This document shows positions 50,641-60,321 of a DNA stretch of 64,000 bases, in pieces. Below the pieces are notes generated by a model. It was given only the letters and a program-made list of their open reading frames with translations. It made no database searches and was not told the origin of the DNA. The first letter of the stretch is position 1. The number at the start of each line of letters is the position of its first letter. The position numbers and the translations under genes were made by a program. Source of the stretch: Corynebacterium timonense (GTDB lineage Bacteria; Actinomycetota; Actinomycetes; Mycobacteriales; Mycobacteriaceae); NCBI RefSeq assembly GCF_900105305.1, contig NZ_LT629765.1:1736001-1800000 (forward strand). The letters are read 5' to 3'.

Positions 50641-52249
50641 AGAACTCTCCTAACTCGCGGGCGCGGAAGACTGCGCCCGGGATGGCGTCGATAAGCGTGC
50701 GAGTGAGCTGCGCCTGGGGGTGGGCGAAGACCTCGTCGGTACGCCCCGTTTCTACCTGGGTTCCGGCGCTGAAGACGCTGACGGTGTCCGAGACCTGCCG
50801 CACAACGGCGAGGTCGTGGGAGATGAAGATGAACGTCAGGCCGAGCTCGCTCTGCAGGGTGTCCAGAAGGCGCAGGATCTGGGCCTGCACGGTGACGTCG
50901 AGGGCCGAGACCGCCTCGTCGAGCACGACGAGCTCCGGCTCGACGACGAGCGCCCGGGCAATGGCGACGCGCTGGCGCTGCCCGCCGGACAGCTCCGCGG
51001 GACGCCGCTGCGCCTGCTCCGGGCTCAGCGCCACGCGCTCCAGGAACTCGCGGGCCTTCGCGCGGGCCGCGCGTGTGTCCAACCCGTCGAAGTTGCGCAG
51101 CGGCTCGGCGACGATGTCCTCAACCGACATGCGCGGGTCCAGGGAGGAGAAAGGGTTTTGGTGGACCATTTGGATTTGCTTGCGCAGCGCCCGGCGCCCC
51201 GCCTCCGAGACCGCGGTGACGTCCTCGCCGCCGAAGCGGATCGCACCCGCTGTGGGGGCGCGAAACAGCGAGACCGCGCGGCCGGTGGTGGTCTTGCCCG
51301 AGCCGGACTCCCCCACGAGCGCGTGGGTGGAGCCCCGGGCCACGTCGAAGCTCACTCCGTCGACGGCGGTGAAGTCCCCGAAGCGCACCGTCAGGTCGCG
51401 GACCTCGAGGAGGGTCTCGCCCGTGGGGGCGGGGCGCCGGTAGGCGTTGGCGGAGGCGAGGGAGGGCGCGTCCGCGAGCAGGCGGCGCGAGTAGTCCTGC
51501 TGCGGGTTCGCGAGCACCACATCCGTCGGCCCCGCCTCGACGACGCGGCCGCGCTCCATGACAACGATGTCGTCGGCGCGGTCGCCCGCCACCGCGAGGT
51601 CGTGCGTGATCAGCAGGATCCCCAGCCCGAGGTCCTCGCGCATCCGGTCGATGAGGTCGAGGATGGTTTTTTGCACCGTCACGTCCAGCGCGGACGTCGG
51701 CTCGTCGGCGATAAGCACCTCGGGCTCAAGGGCGACGGCCGCGGCGATGAGCACGCGCTGCTTCATGCCGCCCGACAGCTCGTGCGGGTATTGGCCGTGG
51801 CGTCGCTGCGGGTCGTCGATGCCCACCTGCTCGAGCAGCTCCACCGCGCGCTGACGGCGCTGCGCCGCGTCCCCCACGCCGTGGATGGCCAGGCCCTCCT
51901 CGATCGACGCGCCGACCGTCTTCAGGGGGTTGAGCGAGTTGTTCGGGTCCTGCGGCACCAGCCCGATACGCCGGCCACGCAGGGCGCGCCACTGCGCGTC
52001 GGAGCTGCCCAGCACCTCCGCGCCGTCGAACACGACCGAGCCTGAGGCGACCGTCGCGGACGGGCTGAGCAAGCCTATCGACGCCAGAGCCGACGTCGTC
52101 TTCCCCGACCCCGACTCGCCAACAAGGGCCGTCATTGTCCCCGGGCGCACCGTAAAGCTGACGCCGTCGACGGCGCGCACCTCGCCGTAGTCCACGCTCA
52201 GGCCCTCTACCACGAGCGAGGGCCCGCTCTTGTGCTGCTTCGTCGCCAT
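50633..52249 (-). CDS. fused peptide-type ABC ATPase (DppD-DppF fusion)
   Basis: A 538-residue protein with two complete nucleotide-binding domains. Walker A GESGSGKT occurs at about 44-51 and again near 310; signatures are LSGGMKQRVLIAAA and LSGGQRQRVAIARAL; Walker B VLIADEP and LVVLDEA. One chain therefore supplies both ATP sites for the dipeptide/nickel-type importer whose permeases and binding protein follow upstream. It lies directly after the permease stop. Confidence 0.93.
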   Translation of the reverse strand: MATKQHKSGPSLVVEGLSVDYGEVRAVDGVSFTVRPGTMTALVGESGSGKTTSALASIGLLSPSATVASGSVVFDGAEVLGSSDAQWRALRGRRIGLVPQDPNNSLNPLKTVGASIEEGLAIHGVGDAAQRRQRAVELLEQVGIDDPQRRHGQYPHELSGGMKQRVLIAAAVALEPEVLIADEPTSALDVTVQKTILDLIDRMREDLGLGILLITHDLAVAGDRADDIVVMERGRVVEAGPTDVVLANPQQDYSRRLLADAPSLASANAYRRPAPTGETLLEVRDLTVRFGDFTAVDGVSFDVARGSTHALVGESGSGKTTTGRAVSLFRAPTAGAIRFGGEDVTAVSEAGRRALRKQIQMVHQNPFSSLDPRMSVEDIVAEPLRNFDGLDTRAARAKAREFLERVALSPEQAQRRPAELSGGQRQRVAIARALVVEPELVVLDEAVSALDVTVQAQILRLLDTLQSELGLTFIFISHDLAVVRQVSDTVSVFSAGTQVETGRTDEVFAHPQAQLTRTLIDAIPGAVFRARELGEFFV

Positions 52250-53116
52250 TTACTTCTCCTCCCCACCGATGTTGCGCGACAGGCGGTTCGCCGACATAAC
52301 GGTGGCCACGATGGCCAGGGCGGGCAGCGTGATGGTCCACCACGCGAACGCCATGAAGTCGCGCCCCTCCGCGATGATCAGGCCCCACTCCGGCACCGGC
52401 GGCGGCGCGCCGTAGCCCAAGAAGCCCAGGATGGACAGCTGCAGCACGGCGGTGCCGAACTGCAGGGCGGCGAGCGCGACGACCGGGGTGAGCGAGTTCG
52501 GCAGCACGTGGCGCCACAACACCTGCATGCGCGTCGCCCCCGAGCCGTAGGCGGCCTCGACGTAGTCGGCCTGGGCCACCGTCATCACGTTCGCGCGCGC
52601 GAGGCGGGCGAACGTGCCGATGGTGGTCACGCCCACGGCGAACGCCGCCTGCAAGGAGCCGAAGCCCAGCACGATGATGAGGGAGAGCGACAGGAGGATG
52701 CCCGGGATGGCAAGGAAGACGTCGACAAGCCGCATGATCACGGTGTCCACCCAGCCGCGCAGCGCCCCGGCGACTAGGCCGAGCGCCGTGCCCACGACGA
52801 GGCCGACCGCGACGGCGAGCAGCGCGCCGAACAGCGACTGGCGGGCGCCGTAGACCACGCGGGAGTACACGTCGCGGCCGACGGAGTCGGTGCCGAACCA
52901 GTGCTCGCCGCTCGGCGGCTGAAGCGCCTCCTCGACTCCCGTATACGGGTCCCACGTGGCAAAGACGCCGGGCACGAGCGCCCAGAGGAAGGCGACGGCA
53001 AGGATGACGATGGCCACGATCGAGCCCGGCGCGGTCCACCGCTGCGCCGCGGCGCGGCGACGCCGCCGGGTGCGGGCCCTCACGCCGGTAGTAGGAGGGG
53101 TGAGTGCCTGGCTCAT
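52250..53116 (-). CDS. peptide-type ABC permease (DppC-like)
   Basis: A 288-residue permease with an Arg-rich N-terminal cytoplasmic stretch, six hydrophobic segments and the EAA loop VEAAYGSGATRMQVLWRHVLP. The ATG at 53116 overlaps the partner permease stop (ATGA). Confidence 0.92.
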   Translation of the reverse strand: MSQALTPPTTGVRARTRRRRRAAAQRWTAPGSIVAIVILAVAFLWALVPGVFATWDPYTGVEEALQPPSGEHWFGTDSVGRDVYSRVVYGARQSLFGALLAVAVGLVVGTALGLVAGALRGWVDTVIMRLVDVFLAIPGILLSLSLIIVLGFGSLQAAFAVGVTTIGTFARLARANVMTVAQADYVEAAYGSGATRMQVLWRHVLPNSLTPVVALAALQFGTAVLQLSILGFLGYGAPPPVPEWGLIIAEGRDFMAFAWWTITLPALAIVATVMSANRLSRNIGGEEK

Positions 53117-54096
53117 GCGCTCGTCCTTTCTTCCCTGGCGGTCGCGTGTGGGCGACCCCGCTGCTCGCCCGCGTCGCGGAGGCGCACGTCGAGCACGGGG
53201 TAGAGCATGTCGACGATGAAGTTGATGAGCACGTAGGCCACCGCCGCCACGAGGACCACGCCGAGCAGCACCGGGGTGTCCCTGTTCGACACGGCGGTGA
53301 CCACGAGCGAGCCCAGCCCGGTGCGCCCGTAGACCGTCTCCGTGACCACGGCGCCGCTGATGAGCTCGCCGAAAAGCAAGCCCGTCATGGTCAGCGCGGG
53401 CAGGGCGGCGTTGCGCAGCACGTTGCCCCAGAAGATGCGCGACTCCCCCGCCCCGCGGGCGCGCAGCACCTGCACGAAGGGCTGCGCCTTGACCTCGTCG
53501 ATGGAGCGGATGAGCACCTGAATCAACGGCGCGGCCATGGGCACCACGAGCGTGAGCGTCGGCAGGATGAGCCCCTCGACGGGGCCCGGGTCGATGACGT
53601 CGACCCAACCGAGGCGGAAGGAGAAGAACTGCAGAAGCAGGATCGCCACCCAAAAGCCCGGAAGCGAGACCAGGAAGGAAGGCAACGCGCGGAAGAAGGA
53701 GCCGATCACGCCCATCCGCGGCAGCGTGGCCACGTACGCGATGAGCAGCGCGAGAAGCGCGGCCAGCGCGATCGCCGCGCCGGCGAGGGCGAGCGTGGCC
53801 GGCAGCGCGTCCGCGATGAGAGCTCCCACGGGCGTGCCGGTGCGCACCGAGTAGCCCAGGTTGCCGGTGAGGAAGCCACCGAGGGCGGTGACGTACTGCA
53901 CGATGACGGGTTGGTCGGCGCCAAGCTCGCGGCGGATCTCCTCGATCTCCGCCTGGGACAGCCCCAGCGCGGGGTCCGCGTAGCGGGCCATCACGCCGTC
54001 GGAGGGCAGCGCCGACAGCAGGAAAAACGCCACCGTGTAGGCGATGAGCAGGACGATGAGCCCCTGCCCCAGGCGGCGCAGCGCGTAGCGGATCAT
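53113..54096 (-). CDS. peptide-type ABC permease (DppB-like)
   Basis: A 327-residue permease: MIRYALRRLGQG start, periplasmic loop with RRELGADQPVIVQY, six membrane segments and the family GESRIFWGNVLRNA loop. Its ATG at 54096 overlaps the binding-protein stop (ATGA). It pairs with the DppC-like permease. Confidence 0.92.
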   Translation of the reverse strand: MIRYALRRLGQGLIVLLIAYTVAFFLLSALPSDGVMARYADPALGLSQAEIEEIRRELGADQPVIVQYVTALGGFLTGNLGYSVRTGTPVGALIADALPATLALAGAAIALAALLALLIAYVATLPRMGVIGSFFRALPSFLVSLPGFWVAILLLQFFSFRLGWVDVIDPGPVEGLILPTLTLVVPMAAPLIQVLIRSIDEVKAQPFVQVLRARGAGESRIFWGNVLRNAALPALTMTGLLFGELISGAVVTETVYGRTGLGSLVVTAVSNRDTPVLLGVVLVAAVAYVLINFIVDMLYPVLDVRLRDAGEQRGRPHATAREERTSA

Positions 54097-55844
54097 TGTG
54101 CGCTCCCTTCTGCGTGCGTGTTCCCCGTGCCGGAGCGCTCGGAGTGGTCCACGTACACCTCGTAGAACGACGGGCGGGCCACGGCCTCGACGTCGAAGCC
54201 CTTGAGCCGGGGCGACAGGGCGTAGACCTGCGGCTCCTCGAACAGCGGCAGGGCGTACGCCTGCTCCGTGACGTAGTCCTGCACGCGGCCGACCACCTCT
54301 GCGCGGTCTGCCTCGTCCGGCAGCGAGACTGTCATCTGCAGCAGGTCCTCGAGGTGCTGGTCGGCAACGGCAGCGCCGTCCTCGTCGCCCGCGGCGCCCT
54401 CCTCGTCGAAGGGGCGGTTGACAAAGACGTCGCGGGCCGTGACCGAGTACAGGGACTCGATGGCGCCGTAGTCCGCCCGGCCCACCATGGAGTGGTAGAT
54501 CTGAATCTTCTCGGGGTCCTTGGCGTCGGCGTTCTGGCTGGCGTTGTCGCCAGAGTTGATGCTCAGCTCGATGCCGATGTCGCGCAGCTGCTCCTGGATC
54601 ATCGTCTGCACCTCGCGCGAGCGCGGCTGCGGGCCGGCGACGTTGACGCGCAGGGCGAGCCGCTCCCCGTCTTTGGCCAGGATGCCGTCCGGGCCGGGCT
54701 CCCACCCTGCCTCGGCGAGCAGGCGCCGCGCCTTGTCCGGGTCGAAGGCGTAGGCCTGCGGGTCCTGGGTCCGATGGCCCAGCCCGTTCTCGGCGACCGG
54801 CGCGCTGGCCAGCGGGTAGGAGGGCGAAAACAGCACGCGCAGGATTTCCTCGCGGTCGATGCCGTGGAAGATCGCGCGGCGCACCCGGATGTCGCGCAGC
54901 AGCGGGTGGTCGAAGCGCAGCGCCAGCTGGTTGTTCATGGAGTTGGTCCCGCGCGACTCGACGGTCACGCCGGCGTCCTCCAGGTAGCTTTCCGCCGGGG
55001 CGGTGATGCTGCGGGCGATGTCGGCCTGCCCCGAGAGCACGGCGCCGGTGCGCATGGATTCCTCGGGGGCGTGGACGTAGCGCACGCCGCCGATACGGGC
55101 CGGGCCCTGGTGCTCGCGCACCGGAGGGGCCCAGTCGTAGTCCTCGCGGGTCACGAGCGTGAGCTCGGTGTTGATCTCCTCGTCGGCGATGACGAAGGGC
55201 CCGGAGCCGATGACGTTGACGGCGTTTCCCGGGCCGAATTCTTCGTTGGTGAAGGCCAGTGTGGCGTCGGCAAGCAAGCCCGCGTTGTAGACGGAGACCG
55301 CCTGGGGAAAGCCCGGGGCCGGCTCGGTGAAGTGGAAGCGCACCGTGTCCTCGTCGAGGACCTCGCCGCGGTCGTAGCCGCTGATCTGCTCGGACGCGCT
55401 GAGCACGCGGGAGGCGTCGCCGCGGCCGAAAAGGTCGATGTTGTCCACGATGTTCTGCGCCGTCATCGGCGTGCCGTCCGAGTAGGTCACGTCGGTGCGG
55501 ATGGTGAAGGTGAACTCGGTGGCGTCCTCGTTGACCTCGGGCAGCTCGGTGGCGATCCACGGGTGTAGCTCGAGCGTCACGGGGTCCTGGTAGAGCAGCC
55601 GGTCCGTGATCTGGTTGACCACGCCGCCGTTGGGGTAGAAGCCGGCCGAGGGCGGGTACAGGGAGGTGAACCAGTTGGGCTCGAGGTAGGTGATCATCTC
55701 CCCGCCCTCCGGCTGCGCGACGGTGTCCGGGGGCTTGACAGAACCCGCCGGGGCGCCGCAGCCCGCTACGAGGGCCCCCGCGGCCAGGATGGCCCCGGCC
55801 GCCGTTGTCCTCGCCTTCGCTGTGCCCACCTTCACTCCACGCAT
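54093..55844 (-). CDS. peptide-type ABC substrate-binding lipoprotein (family 5)
   Basis: A 583-residue lipoprotein. Signal peptide and lipobox (LVAGC), then a family-5 binding-protein body (TFTIRTDVTYSDGTPMTAQN, RAIFHGIDREEIL, FDPDKARRLLAEAGW). It resembles the KPN_01854-type binding-protein subgroup found with CMD proteins, as I remember it. The start is uncertain between ATG 55844, which lies directly against AAAGGA, and nearby GTGs. First gene of the minus-strand operon; a TetR-type palindrome lies upstream. Confidence 0.88.
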   Translation of the reverse strand: MRGVKVGTAKARTTAAGAILAAGALVAGCGAPAGSVKPPDTVAQPEGGEMITYLEPNWFTSLYPPSAGFYPNGGVVNQITDRLLYQDPVTLELHPWIATELPEVNEDATEFTFTIRTDVTYSDGTPMTAQNIVDNIDLFGRGDASRVLSASEQISGYDRGEVLDEDTVRFHFTEPAPGFPQAVSVYNAGLLADATLAFTNEEFGPGNAVNVIGSGPFVIADEEINTELTLVTREDYDWAPPVREHQGPARIGGVRYVHAPEESMRTGAVLSGQADIARSITAPAESYLEDAGVTVESRGTNSMNNQLALRFDHPLLRDIRVRRAIFHGIDREEILRVLFSPSYPLASAPVAENGLGHRTQDPQAYAFDPDKARRLLAEAGWEPGPDGILAKDGERLALRVNVAGPQPRSREVQTMIQEQLRDIGIELSINSGDNASQNADAKDPEKIQIYHSMVGRADYGAIESLYSVTARDVFVNRPFDEEGAAGDEDGAAVADQHLEDLLQMTVSLPDEADRAEVVGRVQDYVTEQAYALPLFEEPQVYALSPRLKGFDVEAVARPSFYEVYVDHSERSGTGNTHAEGSAQ

Positions 55845-55912
55845 TCCTTTCTGGCTCTCGCCCGTCACGCGCTGGCGCCGTTAAAACACGGAGGCTACCA
55901 TACATAGACGAA

Positions 55913-55930
55913 CCTGTTTCTTTCAAACAG
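55913..55930. promoter_or_regulatory. inverted repeat CTGTTT/AAACAG
   Basis: Six-base arms separated by a short T/C-rich spacer, immediately beside the AGACC/GGTCT palindrome in the divergent promoter region. It may be part of a composite operator. Confidence 0.35.
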
Positions 55931-55942
55931 ACCGATTGGTCT
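55929..55942. promoter_or_regulatory. TetR-type operator candidate (AGACC-N4-GGTCT)
   Basis: Palindromic arms AGACC and GGTCT around GATT, the shape of many TetR-family operators, midway between the divergent binding-protein and FAD/NAD(P) genes. No TetR gene is in the window, so the regulator would be encoded elsewhere. Confidence 0.45.
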
Positions 55943-55969
55943 ATAACGGGCCGGGGTACGGTAGAAGGC

Positions 55970-57919
55970 ATGCACGCTGAGACCGCCGACACCGCTGTGT
56001 CCTCTGAGATGTCCGTCGCGCTCGTGGGCATGGGCCCGCGCGGCATCTCCACCATCGAGCGCATCGCTGCCTACCTCGCGGCCTCGACCGCTCCCCCGCC
56101 CCGTCTCGCGCTGCACCTCATCGACGACTCCGACATCGGCGCAGGCCGCGTCTGGCGCACGGACCAGACGCTCACGCTGTGCATGAACACCCTCGCCGGG
56201 GCGGTCACCCTGTTCACAGAGCCCGGCGCCACCATCGGCGCGCCCGCGCTCGAGGGCCCCACCATGTACGAGTGGATCCAGCTCCAGCGCGGCGAGCGCG
56301 AGCAGGTCTCCGCGCCCGCGCGCTTGCTTTACGACGCCCACCCGGCCGCCCCGGAGCACCTCAGCCGCTACTCCGCCGAAATCGCCGCCACCCGCCCCGA
56401 GTCCAACCCCTCGCGCGCCCTCTACGGCGAGTACCTGCACTGGGTCTTCGGCGTCGCCCTCGCGCAGCTTCCCGAGACCGTCTCCGTGCACACCCACAAC
56501 GCCCGCGCGCTGGCGATCTCCGAGCGCGACGGCCGCGACGCCATCGAGCTCAGCGACGGCACCACCGTCCTCGCCGACGCCACCGCGCTGTCCACCGGCT
56601 GGGTACTGCCGCGCGTCACCCCCGAGCCCGGCGGCGGCACGTGGGTGCGCCCCGGCAACCCCGTCGAGCAAGACGTCGCCGCCCTGCCCGCCGGCGAGGA
56701 CGTCCTGGTGCGTGGCCTGGGTATGGGCTTTTTCGACCTCATGGCGCTGGCGACCATCAACCGCGGCGGGCGCTTCGTCGAGGACCACTCCGCCCGCGCG
56801 GGGCTGCGCTACGAGCCCTCCGGGCGCGAGCCGCGCCTCGTGGTGGCCTCGGGCCGCGGCTACCCCTACCTGCCCAAATCCGAGTACCACTCGCTGCCGC
56901 CGCAGGCGCGCCTGCGCCGCCTGCGCGCCGCCTTAGAGTCCGCGTCGGCCCAGGCCGCGCCCGTGAGCTTTGGCACGCAGATCTGGCCGGCGCTCGTGCG
57001 CGACGCCTACGCCCTCTACTACGAGGAGCTCGACCGCGTGCGCCCCGCCGCTCTTGAGGCGCCCGTCGAGGAGATCCTGCGCCTCATCGACGCCGCCGAC
57101 CTCGAGGCCAGCGCCTCCCCCACCGACATCGAGGCGGTGCCCGCCGCGCTCAACGCGGAACTCGACGGGCTCAGCCGCGAGCCCTTCGACATGCTCGAGT
57201 GGATCGCCCCGCTTCGCGGCGCCTCCACGCTCGACCGCGCAGCGCTCACGAGCCGCGTCGCCGGGCGCCTCGAGCGCGACATCGCCGAGGCCGTCGCCGC
57301 GTGGGACTCGCCGCTCAAGGCCGCGCTCTGGGAGATCTCCTCCGCCCGCCGCCCCACGCAGCTGGCCATGGACAACGGCCGCGTCGCGGAGGCCGACCGT
57401 CTGACCTCCCTGCGCTCCTTCCTCGCGTTCGGCCAGATGGTCGGCTCCGGCCCGCCCTTGTTCCGCACCCGCGAGCTGCTCGCCCTCGTCGACGCCGGCC
57501 TGGTCACCTTCCTCGGCGACCGCCCCACGCTCACCGCCGCCGGCGGCAACTTCACCCTCACCAGCTCGGGCCGCAGCGTCACCGCTCACACGCTTGCCGA
57601 CGCCTTCCTCCCCGGCCCCGACATCCGCCACGCCGCCGACCCCCTGACGCGCTCGCTCCTCGACGCCGACCGCGTGCGCCCCTTCACGCCCCACGACATC
57701 GCCTCCCCCGCCCCGGAGACCGACGCCGTCACCCGGCGCACCGTCCACCCCGACGGCAGCCTCGACCCACGCCTGCACATCGCCGGCATCCCCACCGGGG
57801 GCCAATGGGCCGACACGACCATCTCCCCACTCCCCGGCACCGACGCCCCCTTCCTGCAGGAAACCGACAAGGTCGCCGCCTCGCTGCTGGGCGCGGCGGG
57901 CGTCATAGTGCGAGGCTAA
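55970..57919 (+). CDS. FAD/NAD(P)-binding oxidoreductase-like protein
   Basis: A 649-residue protein with an N-terminal dinucleotide-binding fold (VALVGMGPRGIS, then LHLIDDSDIGAGRVW) of the FAD-NAD(P)-binding class seen in lysine/ornithine-hydroxylase relatives. A second Gly-rich motif (VLVRGLGMGFFDL) follows around residue 245. I chose the ATG at 55970; the longer frame would run back into the divergent promoter. It is divergent from the peptide-type ABC operon and probably shares its operator, suggesting it oxidises the imported compound. The substrate is unknown. Confidence 0.75.
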   Translation: MHAETADTAVSSEMSVALVGMGPRGISTIERIAAYLAASTAPPPRLALHLIDDSDIGAGRVWRTDQTLTLCMNTLAGAVTLFTEPGATIGAPALEGPTMYEWIQLQRGEREQVSAPARLLYDAHPAAPEHLSRYSAEIAATRPESNPSRALYGEYLHWVFGVALAQLPETVSVHTHNARALAISERDGRDAIELSDGTTVLADATALSTGWVLPRVTPEPGGGTWVRPGNPVEQDVAALPAGEDVLVRGLGMGFFDLMALATINRGGRFVEDHSARAGLRYEPSGREPRLVVASGRGYPYLPKSEYHSLPPQARLRRLRAALESASAQAAPVSFGTQIWPALVRDAYALYYEELDRVRPAALEAPVEEILRLIDAADLEASASPTDIEAVPAALNAELDGLSREPFDMLEWIAPLRGASTLDRAALTSRVAGRLERDIAEAVAAWDSPLKAALWEISSARRPTQLAMDNGRVAEADRLTSLRSFLAFGQMVGSGPPLFRTRELLALVDAGLVTFLGDRPTLTAAGGNFTLTSSGRSVTAHTLADAFLPGPDIRHAADPLTRSLLDADRVRPFTPHDIASPAPETDAVTRRTVHPDGSLDPRLHIAGIPTGGQWADTTISPLPGTDAPFLQETDKVAASLLGAAGVIVRG

Positions 57920-59081
57920 GCACCACCTCGGTGCCCTCCCCCGGCTCCGAGTGCACGGTCGCCGTCCCTCCCGCGCGCTCCATCCGCGCGACGATGGAGT
58001 CGCGCACCCCGTGGCGGTCCGCCGCCACCGCCGCCGGGTCGAAACCGGCGCCGCGGTCGCGCACGTACACCGCCAGCTCGCCGCCCAGGTTCTCGGCGTA
58101 GACGTCGACGCGGTCGACCCCGGCGTGCTTCGCCGCGTTCACCATCGCCTCCCGGGCGGCGAGCACCACCGGCTCCGTCGCCCCGGTAAACGCAGCGTCG
58201 TCGCCGACGGTGACGGGGCGGATCGTCACCGCGTGCAGGTCTTCGACCTCCCCGGCCGCCTTGGCGAGGGCGCCGAACAACGTAAGGTCCTCCGTGCGTG
58301 CGCCGGGGGTGGCGTCGAAAAGCCACGCCCGAAGCTCGCGCTCCTGGCTACGCGCCAGGCGGGCGACCTCCGCCGGATCCGCCGCCCGCTTTTGAATCAA
58401 CGCGAGCGTCTGCAGCACCGAATCGTGCAGCCGGGACGCGATCTCGCTGCGCTGGTCCGCCACCGCGGTGGCCTTGCGCTCCTCCGCGAGCGAGGTGGCA
58501 AGCCGGACCAGCAGCGGCACCACGAGCAGACCCACGCCGGTGACCGCCGCCAGCACGGCCACCACCACGCCTGTCGTGCCCCCGTCCTCGCCGACGAACG
58601 CCACGGCCGTCACCCCGCCCATCACCAGCACGATCCCGAGCGCCAGCGCGAGGAAGTTGCGCGTTGAGCTCAAGCCGCGGTCGTAGGCCTGCCACGCGAC
58701 CACCGCGCCCACCGCCACGACGCCCGCGACAAAGACGACCACCCAGTTCGCGCCACCGAACACGGACAGCGACACCATCGCACCCACGACGCCGATCGCG
58801 GCGAGCAGGTAGGAGGTGGTCGCGGGCCACGCCGGACCCGACTCCGTCTGGGGTTCCTCCCCCGGCGGGCACAGCGGCGTAAACATCCACAGCAGCGAGT
58901 AGAGGATCAGCCCCACGCCCGCGGCGAAGCAGGCCCCCGCAAAAAACAGGCGCACCCACCGCACGTCCACCCCAAGATGGGCGGACACTCCCGCGCAGAC
59001 CCCGCCGACAATGCGATCGCGCCGCAGCCGGACAAACTTCGGGTACAGCGCCGACGCCGCGGCCGCGTGTGCATGAGACAT
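57903..59081 (-). CDS. esrS: PspC-domain histidine kinase (EsrS-like)
   Basis: A 392-residue sensor kinase: PspC domain (about 12-70, RDRIVGGVCAGVSAHLG), several membrane segments (about 85-205), a HisKA_3-type His region (SRLHDSVLQTL) and a HATPase domain (NAAKHAG, DRGAGFD). I chose the ATG at 59081 (MSHAHAAAA). It is divergent from the PspC protein gene esrI, as in C. glutamicum. Its cognate regulator esrR lies 8.5 kb away. Confidence 0.85.
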   Translation of the reverse strand: MSHAHAAAASALYPKFVRLRRDRIVGGVCAGVSAHLGVDVRWVRLFFAGACFAAGVGLILYSLLWMFTPLCPPGEEPQTESGPAWPATTSYLLAAIGVVGAMVSLSVFGGANWVVVFVAGVVAVGAVVAWQAYDRGLSSTRNFLALALGIVLVMGGVTAVAFVGEDGGTTGVVVAVLAAVTGVGLLVVPLLVRLATSLAEERKATAVADQRSEIASRLHDSVLQTLALIQKRAADPAEVARLARSQERELRAWLFDATPGARTEDLTLFGALAKAAGEVEDLHAVTIRPVTVGDDAAFTGATEPVVLAAREAMVNAAKHAGVDRVDVYAENLGGELAVYVRDRGAGFDPAAVAADRHGVRDSIVARMERAGGTATVHSEPGEGTEVVLSLAL

Positions 59082-59192
59082 GCGCTCATCTTCCCACGGG
59101 CACCACCCGGGCAGCATCGGGGAAACCCCTGAATTCACATTTCGGGGCAGATCCCGATGGTGCGGGCGGGCCCGGTGGGCAACACTAAGGGC

Positions 59193-60314
59193 ATGGAAAC
59201 GACACACAGCACACTCCAGGAATTGTGGGCCACCCGCCCGCCCCGTATCCCCGAGAAGCAAGGCGGCAACGCCGTCCTCGCCGGCGTCTGCGAAGGCATC
59301 GGCGCTCGCTACAGCATCGACCCCGTCCTTGTCCGCCTCGCCTTCGTCGCGCTCACGCTCGCCTTCGGCGGCGGCATCTTCCTCTACCTGCTGTTCTGGC
59401 TCAACATGCCGCTCTTCGGCACCACGACCTCACCCTGGCGCGCCGTGAACGCCGACAAGAGCGGTCTCAATGACGTCGAGAAGAAGCAGCGCGATACAGG
59501 GTGGGCGCTTATCGTCGGCCTTGTCCTTTTCTTCCCCACCATCGCCGTCAGCGACGGCGGCTGGGCCGCCTCCGCCCTTGTCACCCTCGCGCTGGGGATG
59601 GGCGCGATCTACCTTCTGCATCGGTCCCACCCAGTGCCGCCCGAGGGGCTGCTTCCCCGCCCGGCGACGTCCGCAAGTACGGACACGGCCGCGCCCATAG
59701 CCACGGCTACGACGGACGCCGCGCCCGGCGACGACACGCGGCGCATCGACACGACATCGCTGACGGTGCCCGCAGGCTACGAGCACCCCGCAGCTAGCGC
59801 TGCGACCCCCCCGAGCTGGGACCCGCTCGGCGCCGCACCCCAGCTGTGGCACCTGCCCGACCCCGCCCCGGTCGAGGGCGCGCCGTCCACGCGCAAACGC
59901 GGCAACGTGCTGCGCGGCGTGCTCATCGCGCTCGTCCCCATCACCGTCGTCGCCATAGCCGCTGCCGCTGTCGGCCCCAAGATCCCCGCCGTACTCACGG
60001 AAAACGACGCCACGCGCTCCTACGTCATCGAGGATGACCTCGCGGACACCTACGACAGCTCGGTGGGCACCGCCCGCTTCGATATGGCGGGACTGCGCCC
60101 GCTCGAGGGCGAGCGCTCCGTGTCCATTGACCACGGCATCGGCACCGTAACCATCGTCCCGCCGCGCGACGTGCGGGTCGAGTTCGCGTGCGAAGTGGGC
60201 ATCGGCACCCACAACTGCCCGAGCGTGCTCAACGACGACGCCGAGGGGCCGACCCTCACCCTCACCGTCGACGTCGGCATCGGCGACATCACCGTCGAAG
60301 GCGCAAGCTCCTAG
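59193..60314 (+). CDS. esrI: PspC-domain membrane protein (EsrI-like)
   Basis: A 373-residue protein. PspC domain near residues 22-72 (GNAVLAGVCEGIGARYSIDPVL split), several membrane segments, a Pro/Ala/Thr-rich linker (about 160-230), and a C-terminal toast-rack-like beta domain after the last membrane helix (GIGTVTIVPP, GIGDITVEG). I chose the ATG at 59193 over a longer frame. In C. glutamicum the equivalent protein restrains the kinase; I infer the same here. Confidence 0.78.
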   Translation: METTHSTLQELWATRPPRIPEKQGGNAVLAGVCEGIGARYSIDPVLVRLAFVALTLAFGGGIFLYLLFWLNMPLFGTTTSPWRAVNADKSGLNDVEKKQRDTGWALIVGLVLFFPTIAVSDGGWAASALVTLALGMGAIYLLHRSHPVPPEGLLPRPATSASTDTAAPIATATTDAAPGDDTRRIDTTSLTVPAGYEHPAASAATPPSWDPLGAAPQLWHLPDPAPVEGAPSTRKRGNVLRGVLIALVPITVVAIAAAAVGPKIPAVLTENDATRSYVIEDDLADTYDSSVGTARFDMAGLRPLEGERSVSIDHGIGTVTIVPPRDVRVEFACEVGIGTHNCPSVLNDDAEGPTLTLTVDVGIGDITVEGASS

Positions 60315-60321
60315 TCGGCGG

